Source: Pseudobacteriovorax sp. (GTDB lineage: Bacteria; Bdellovibrionota_B; Oligoflexia; Oligoflexales; Oligoflexaceae). Taken from it: 64,000 bases of DNA. This document shows, in pieces, positions 60,442 to 64,000 of this stretch (its first letter is position 1; every line of letters starts with the position of its first letter). The translations under genes and the position numbers were made by a program. Location: contig JABSRP010000020.1 of assembly GCA_013215145.1 (NCBI GenBank), positions 62,001-126,000 of the forward strand, read 5' to 3'. The notes under the pieces were generated by a model, which saw nothing but the letters and a program-made list of their open reading frames with translations, was not told the origin of the DNA and made no database searches.

Positions 60442-60957
60442 TTACGACGGCCATGGGATAAGAGTTATGGCAACCCCGTCTTCCGAAGATGGCGGTTGAA
60501 AAATGCTTTCCATATAATCAAACATCGAAGAATCCACTTCCATCACAAACGTTTCACCGCGATTACGGTTTCTCTTTTGGACTCGTTCCCAACGGATCTT
60601 AGGGTCTGTATTTAGAAAGTGGATATCTACTGCGATGCCGTGTCCCTTATAGAAGTCTATAAACCCTTGCCTATGTTTTGCTGTAGAAAATCCTAGATCG
60701 AGTAAGCTGGGTTGGTGGAGTCTGGCACGACGATATGATAAGTCTTTAATCAAATCTTCACAGCGAGCTATACGATCGGTATACCAAGTATGATTACTTT
60801 GAAACCATTCTATATCAGGATGCTCAGGCATATCCTGCCAGTAAAGAGCCTTCATCCAGTTATCGATTGAGTAAACAACTGCAGAAGTCTCCTCGGCCAG
60901 CCTTCGTGCGTAGGTGGTTTTTCCTGCTCCAGTGGATCCGACGATTAAAGTGATCAT
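60442..60957 (-). CDS. P-loop kinase-like ATPase
   Basis: A 171-residue protein starting at ATG 60957 with AGGATATAGG upstream. The Walker A motif is IVGSTGAGKTTYA, followed by an acidic VVYSIDNWMKALYW segment, SLLDLGFST and a lid-like IRWERVQKRNRNRG. It fits the AAA_33/zeta-toxin-like family of small-molecule or nucleotide kinases. The phosphoacceptor is unknown. The phosphatase gene at 60976-61557 lies 18 bases upstream on the same strand, so the two may be co-transcribed. Confidence 0.85.
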   Translation of the reverse strand: MITLIVGSTGAGKTTYARRLAEETSAVVYSIDNWMKALYWQDMPEHPDIEWFQSNHTWYTDRIARCEDLIKDLSYRRARLHQPSLLDLGFSTAKHRQGFIDFYKGHGIAVDIHFLNTDPKIRWERVQKRNRNRGETFVMEVDSSMFDYMESIFQPPSSEDGVAITLIPWPS

Positions 60958-60975
60958 CCTATATCCTTGATGCTA

Positions 60976-61557
60976 CTATTTACTTTTTAAATAAGCCTCG
61001 ACGTTTTCAATGGCTGGTTTCTTTGTGAGTCCCAGCCTCTTGGCCAGATTCAAAGATTCCTGTTTAGATACATTATGATCCTTGTGGAAGTGTCCGCCCG
61101 CCCACATTCCTGCCCGATTGCCAGAGCTGCAATGGATAAGAATCTTGCCTGATCCACGGTGTTTTTTTACGACTGAGGTGACCTTGTCGATAAATTCATC
61201 GGTAATAGGAATTTTGGGATTTGTGGGAATATGAGTGTAGGCTAGTCCAGCGCGAGAAGCTGCCTTGCGCTCAGACGACTCTTTGTAGTCTCCCTCTTCC
61301 GATCGTCTTAGATTGATGATCTTTGTAAACCCTTGAGCCTTCAACTCTAGAATATCCTCGTCTGAGGGTTGAGGCGAAAAATAAATCTCTGCGTATCGGC
61401 TTGCTTTCAAGTTTTTACCAATCGTAATTTGCTGCTCTATATGATTTTTTTCCTGCTGAGATTTTGCAGTCTCGCCTGGGCCTGAGGTGGATATAGTGTT
61501 ATGGGTACAAGATAGCTGGATGACTATTGGCAAGCAAATTAGGATAAGTCTTTTCAC
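60976..61557 (-). CDS. Secreted protein-tyrosine-phosphatase-like lipoprotein
   Basis: About 193 residues from GTG 61557, preferred over a TTG four codons earlier because GAGG lies about six bases upstream. A lipobox QLSC follows a hydrophobic segment. The catalytic loop ILIHCSSGNRAG is H-C-X5-R, and SDEDILELKAQGFTKIINLR is the characteristic N-terminal strand of the DSP/beta-lactamase-hydrolase-like (DUF442-type) phosphatases. The nucleophile Cys and Arg are present. A periplasmic phosphatase acting on protein or small phosphoesters is predicted. The P-loop kinase gene follows. Confidence 0.85.
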   Translation of the reverse strand: MKRLILICLPIVIQLSCTHNTISTSGPGETAKSQQEKNHIEQQITIGKNLKASRYAEIYFSPQPSDEDILELKAQGFTKIINLRRSEEGDYKESSERKAASRAGLAYTHIPTNPKIPITDEFIDKVTSVVKKHRGSGKILIHCSSGNRAGMWAGGHFHKDHNVSKQESLNLAKRLGLTKKPAIENVEAYLKSK

Positions 61558-61719
61558 AAAAAACCTCAATATAAGAAGATATGATAGTATTTAAAGCAAT
61601 GTAGCAACTTTCTTTCCTGAGTTAAAGTGCGTCATACAGATAGATATATGCTGTCAATTTGGATTGAAGGCACAAAGTGATATCATATAGCGATCAATAG
61701 AAACGTTTTGGGATTATCT

Positions 61720-62157
61720 ATGATTTACGTCGTTTCGATACTTATCGTTGTTTTTGGAATTGGCTGCGGCGAGCTGTACCAAAGAATCGTTTGGTTAGAT
61801 CTTATTCCCCACGTTCGCATTGAAGAGACGGGTATTGTTTGTCGGTCTTCCGAGACTTCAACTGATGTTCTTTACTATACATCAAAGTGTGTTGGCACAA
61901 TTCGTGATGACGTCACTGCTGAAGTGAAGACCATCGAGCAGATTCGTATTTATATGGCCTGCGGTACGGCAGAGCCCGTGGAGGGCGTCACTGCTTGTCA
62001 AGACGACGATAGAGTATATACCTATGAGGACGGAACTATAAGTTCAAGCGCCAATGAAGAGCTTATTTGCCGAGGGTTCACCGACACAGAAACAAAAAAT
62101 AAAAAGGAGTGCGATGACTGGTACAAACGATTTGGCCATGAGCGACCAAGGTATTAA
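61720..62157 (+). CDS. Small Cys-rich exported protein
   Basis: About 145 residues from ATG 61720 (a TTG four codons upstream is possible; neither has a strong ribosome binding site). The N-terminus IYVVSILIVVFGIGC is a lipoprotein-like signal with Cys at the expected place, though the lipobox (F-G-I-G-C) is unusual in lacking a small hydrophobic at -3. The mature part has six further Cys (CRSSET, SKCVG, MACGTA, TACQDD, LICRGF, KKECDDW), probably forming disulphides. No family is recognised. Confidence 0.5.
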   Translation: MIYVVSILIVVFGIGCGELYQRIVWLDLIPHVRIEETGIVCRSSETSTDVLYYTSKCVGTIRDDVTAEVKTIEQIRIYMACGTAEPVEGVTACQDDDRVYTYEDGTISSSANEELICRGFTDTETKNKKECDDWYKRFGHERPRY

Positions 62158-62192
62158 GCTGATTTCAAGCGACTAAACTCTAATATCTATGT

Positions 62193-62582
62193 TCAGGTTG
62201 GTAGCTCAATGAGCTGTATAAGATTGCCGCAGGTGTCGTCAAGTACTGCAATCTTGACTCCTCCCATTTCGCTAAGCTCTTGAGTGAAATTGACGCCCTT
62301 TTCTTGGAGGCGGTTATACTCCGACTGGATATCTGTTACCGCAAAGGATGCCAAGGGAATACCATCTTTGACTAAAGCGCTGCGATAGGGTTCCACCGCT
62401 GGGTGTGTTGCTGGTTCTAGTAGTAGTTCGACATCTGATGCCTGTTGCTTCGATTTCACGGTCAGCCAGCGAAATTTTCCCATGGGTATATCCTTTTCTT
62501 TTTTGAATCCAAGGACTTCTGTGTAGAATTGTAAGGCTTTTTCTTGGTCATTGACGAATACGCTAGTGACGTGAAGTCTCAT
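62193..62582 (-). CDS. VOC/glyoxalase-bleomycin-resistance family protein
   Basis: About 129 residues from ATG 62582, chosen for GAGGG upstream. Vicinal-oxygen-chelate landmarks are MRLHVTSVFVNDQEKALQFYTEVLGFKKE split at the N-terminus, WLTVKSK, and a closing KIAVLDDTCGNLIQLIE with the metal-ligand-type Glu. It is a small metalloenzyme or binding protein with unknown ligand. The frame is open upstream of the ATG and reads like a hydrophobic export signal (RILFYFTLCLLAENSIKAQG), but no usual start codon precedes it. The predicted protein may therefore have lost an N-terminal signal, or use a rare start. Confidence 0.85.
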   Translation of the reverse strand: MRLHVTSVFVNDQEKALQFYTEVLGFKKEKDIPMGKFRWLTVKSKQQASDVELLLEPATHPAVEPYRSALVKDGIPLASFAVTDIQSEYNRLQEKGVNFTQELSEMGGVKIAVLDDTCGNLIQLIELPT

Positions 62583-62754
62583 ACTACTACCCTCTTGTGA
62601 AAACTCCTGGTTTGATTCTATAGGAGCACCCTGAGCTTTGATAGAATTTTCTGCAAGCAAGCACAAAGTAAAGTAAAAACAGGATGCGTTTCAGTAAGTG
62701 GATTCCTATAAATTGGCTGATACCAAATGTTTTCTATTGCGATACTAACAATTC

Positions 62755-63213
62755 CTACAAAGATGCCACCAGATAAAGGACCGATGTTATGAACGAGCCT
62801 AGTGTGCGAACATGATTCCAACGGGTCCAGTTCACGGCATAGGTCTCCCAATACTGCCCTGCATCTTGCGATGACTTTTCTGACCTTTCGAGTTTTTCAT
62901 TCATAGGGACGTTGCCCATTACAGTGGTTAGAAAAACCAGCAAGATATAAACTGCTGCAGTGATATAGGCAATAAACTCTCCTGTGATCATTGCTATTAC
63001 TATCGTAAGGGGGACCATTCCGATAAAACAAAATAAGAAAATCGATTTAAAAACAGTTTTGTTAAGTCCCTGCATACAATCTATAGCGCTCACTCTATCT
63101 GCTTGGGCGAAACCTCGCATGACAAAATCTGAAAAGCTTAAAAAAACACCACCTACCATGGCACTTAAAAATCCCAGGCTTAAATATAGCAATGCGAAGA
63201 GTTCAGTATTCAT
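62755..63213 (-). CDS. DUF1772 membrane protein
   Basis: A 152-residue inner-membrane protein starting at ATG 63213 with AAGGAA upstream. Four hydrophobic segments are visible: LFALLYLSLGFLSAMVGGVFLSFS, KSIFLFCFIGMVPLTIVIAM, FIAYITAAVYILLVFLTTVMG and a C-terminal LGSFITSVLYLVA. The segment NVPMNEKLE and WNHVRT are the DUF1772 hallmarks (N-V-P-x-N...W-x-x-x-N-x-x-R), a family that includes anthrone-oxygenase-like proteins. Activity here is unknown. It follows the NAD(P)-binding gene after 11 bases, on the same strand, so it is likely co-transcribed. Confidence 0.88.
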   Translation of the reverse strand: MNTELFALLYLSLGFLSAMVGGVFLSFSDFVMRGFAQADRVSAIDCMQGLNKTVFKSIFLFCFIGMVPLTIVIAMITGEFIAYITAAVYILLVFLTTVMGNVPMNEKLERSEKSSQDAGQYWETYAVNWTRWNHVRTLGSFITSVLYLVASL

Positions 63214-63224
63214 AATCAGTTTCC

Positions 63225-63893
63225 TTATATGTTAGAGGTTGAGAGTGCGACTGTTTTACCAATCGTCTTTGGGTCTGTCAGAGCGTCGACCGTATACTGA
63301 CTAACAAGCTTTCTTGAGATTCCCATTCTCTCCACGCCTGAGTTAAAATCTGCGATAATGTTGCCTTCCTTATAGTCGTCATCCTTGAGATGTACCGGTT
63401 GGGTGATCGTCCAATCAAGCCCACTGGCACGCACATACTGATCTTGCTTTTCGGTATCGAGGATTTGTGGTTTCAACAAAAGTGAAAAAAACAAACTGTC
63501 CATGGTACCTAGATCATGCTTCGAAGGTCCCGAACCAAAAGTAGTTTGTACGAGAAGTCGCTTCACCCCTAACTCTTTCATGACTTCGATGACCTTGCGT
63601 GTTCCCTCGCTTCGAATATTTATAGGAGTATTGGTTGGGCCGAATGCCCTCACACGAATAGGGTTTTCGCTGATGCCTAAGGTTACGATAACCGCGTCTT
63701 GACCTTCGATCGCTTTTTTTAAAACGCTCTTATCCAAGGCGGAACCGTCAACTGTCCTAACCTTCTCTGAAAAGACCTTGGATGCACTGCGAGAGACAGC
63801 TGTGACTTGATGGCCGCGTTCCAATAGTGCTTCCACCGCTTTTCGTCCTGATCCACCTGATGCGCCGATAACTGTGATTTTTTGAGATGTCAT
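63225..63893 (-). CDS. NAD(P)H-binding atypical SDR protein
   Basis: About 222 residues from ATG 63893, with AAGGAG eight bases upstream. Rossmann motif KITVIGASGGSGRKAVEALLERGHQV (T-G-A-x-G-x-x-G type), VDGSALDKSVLKKAI and AVIVTLG follow the NAD(P)H-binding/NmrA-like atypical SDR pattern. RLLVQTTFGSG and DWTITQPVHL lie where the catalytic strand usually sits. Lacking the Y-x-x-x-K, it may be a sensor or reductase. Followed by the DUF1772 gene. The upstream 107 bases to the window end contain a promoter region for this gene. Confidence 0.88.
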   Translation of the reverse strand: MTSQKITVIGASGGSGRKAVEALLERGHQVTAVSRSASKVFSEKVRTVDGSALDKSVLKKAIEGQDAVIVTLGISENPIRVRAFGPTNTPINIRSEGTRKVIEVMKELGVKRLLVQTTFGSGPSKHDLGTMDSLFFSLLLKPQILDTEKQDQYVRASGLDWTITQPVHLKDDDYKEGNIIADFNSGVERMGISRKLVSQYTVDALTDPKTIGKTVALSTSNI

Positions 63894-64000
63894 GATTAAG
63901 CTCCTTAACTGTGATGACTGTCCATTGATAATCACTTTACGGCAATATTACTGTACACTTAATGCCTAAAATAGTCTAAAATATGCTTTTTTGTCCTGTG

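Overview
The window looks like chromosomal DNA of a free-living Gram-negative bacterium, most likely from the Bdellovibrionota/Oligoflexia side of the old deltaproteobacteria. This placement is inferred. It rests on a TIGR02147-type regulator (a family common in Bdellovibrio-like genomes and Fibrobacter), a neighbouring lipoprotein with a CGTQTGNP N-terminus, and an unusually high density of secreted lipoproteins. I see no rRNA, tRNA, insertion sequence, prophage or CRISPR array.

Layout. 1-5.3 kb: end of an S41-like protease, a five-fold zinc-finger protein, an NrfJ-like periplasmic protein, a tiny His-rich lipoprotein behind a sigma54-type promoter, a radical SAM protein, and ackA with a frameshifted GyrI-like gene. 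5.4-14 kb: small lipoproteins, a lipocalin, a secreted nuclease-fold protein, a short stand-alone transcription unit at 8 kb, and an eight-domain fasciclin lipoprotein divergent from a TIGR02147 regulator and a second lipoprotein; two clean inverted repeats lie in that divergent promoter. 14-23 kb: hydrolase, DUF3626 protein, two guanidine-modifying-superfamily hydrolases (the second interrupted by a stop codon), a ceramidase-like protein and a decayed 7TM sensor kinase. 23-31 kb: Cys-repeat protein, TraB/GumN lipoprotein, a di-haem peroxidase/beta-helix-cytochrome operon, a lone receiver domain and a cytochrome lipoprotein. 31-42 kb: ECF-like sigma factor, hydrolase, the radical SAM-UdgX DNA-repair operon, envelope proteins, a GH104-like muramidase, and an IorAB-type molybdenum hydroxylase. 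42-55 kb: frameshifted M14 carboxypeptidase, NTF2-fold proteins, Ada, L,D-transpeptidase, AraC regulator, two truncated signalling genes meeting tail-to-tail, and a Kef-type antiporter. 55-64 kb: GrpB/GNAT pair, LysR regulator divergent from a beta-hydroxyacid dehydrogenase, M23-like lipoprotein, small hypotheticals, a candidate structured RNA, a kinase-like P-loop protein, a secreted phosphatase, and VOC, DUF1772 and NAD(P)-binding proteins.

Functionally the region is a mosaic of short operons: envelope remodelling (GH104, M23, L,D-transpeptidase, FAS1), periplasmic c-type cytochromes, DNA alkylation/uracil repair (Ada, UdgX-rSAM) and signalling. The most unusual general property is the number of interrupted genes: six ORFs at five loci (GyrI-like, PAD-like, 7TM kinase, M14 peptidase, and the kinase/binding-protein pair at 51.4-53.2 kb). 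These could be real decay or sequence error; raw reads would decide. The most interesting under-described elements are the CX2CX12CX3(H/C) zinc-finger array, the sigma54-driven His-rich lipoprotein, the fasciclin divergent operator, and the three-way-junction RNA candidate at 60.1 kb.
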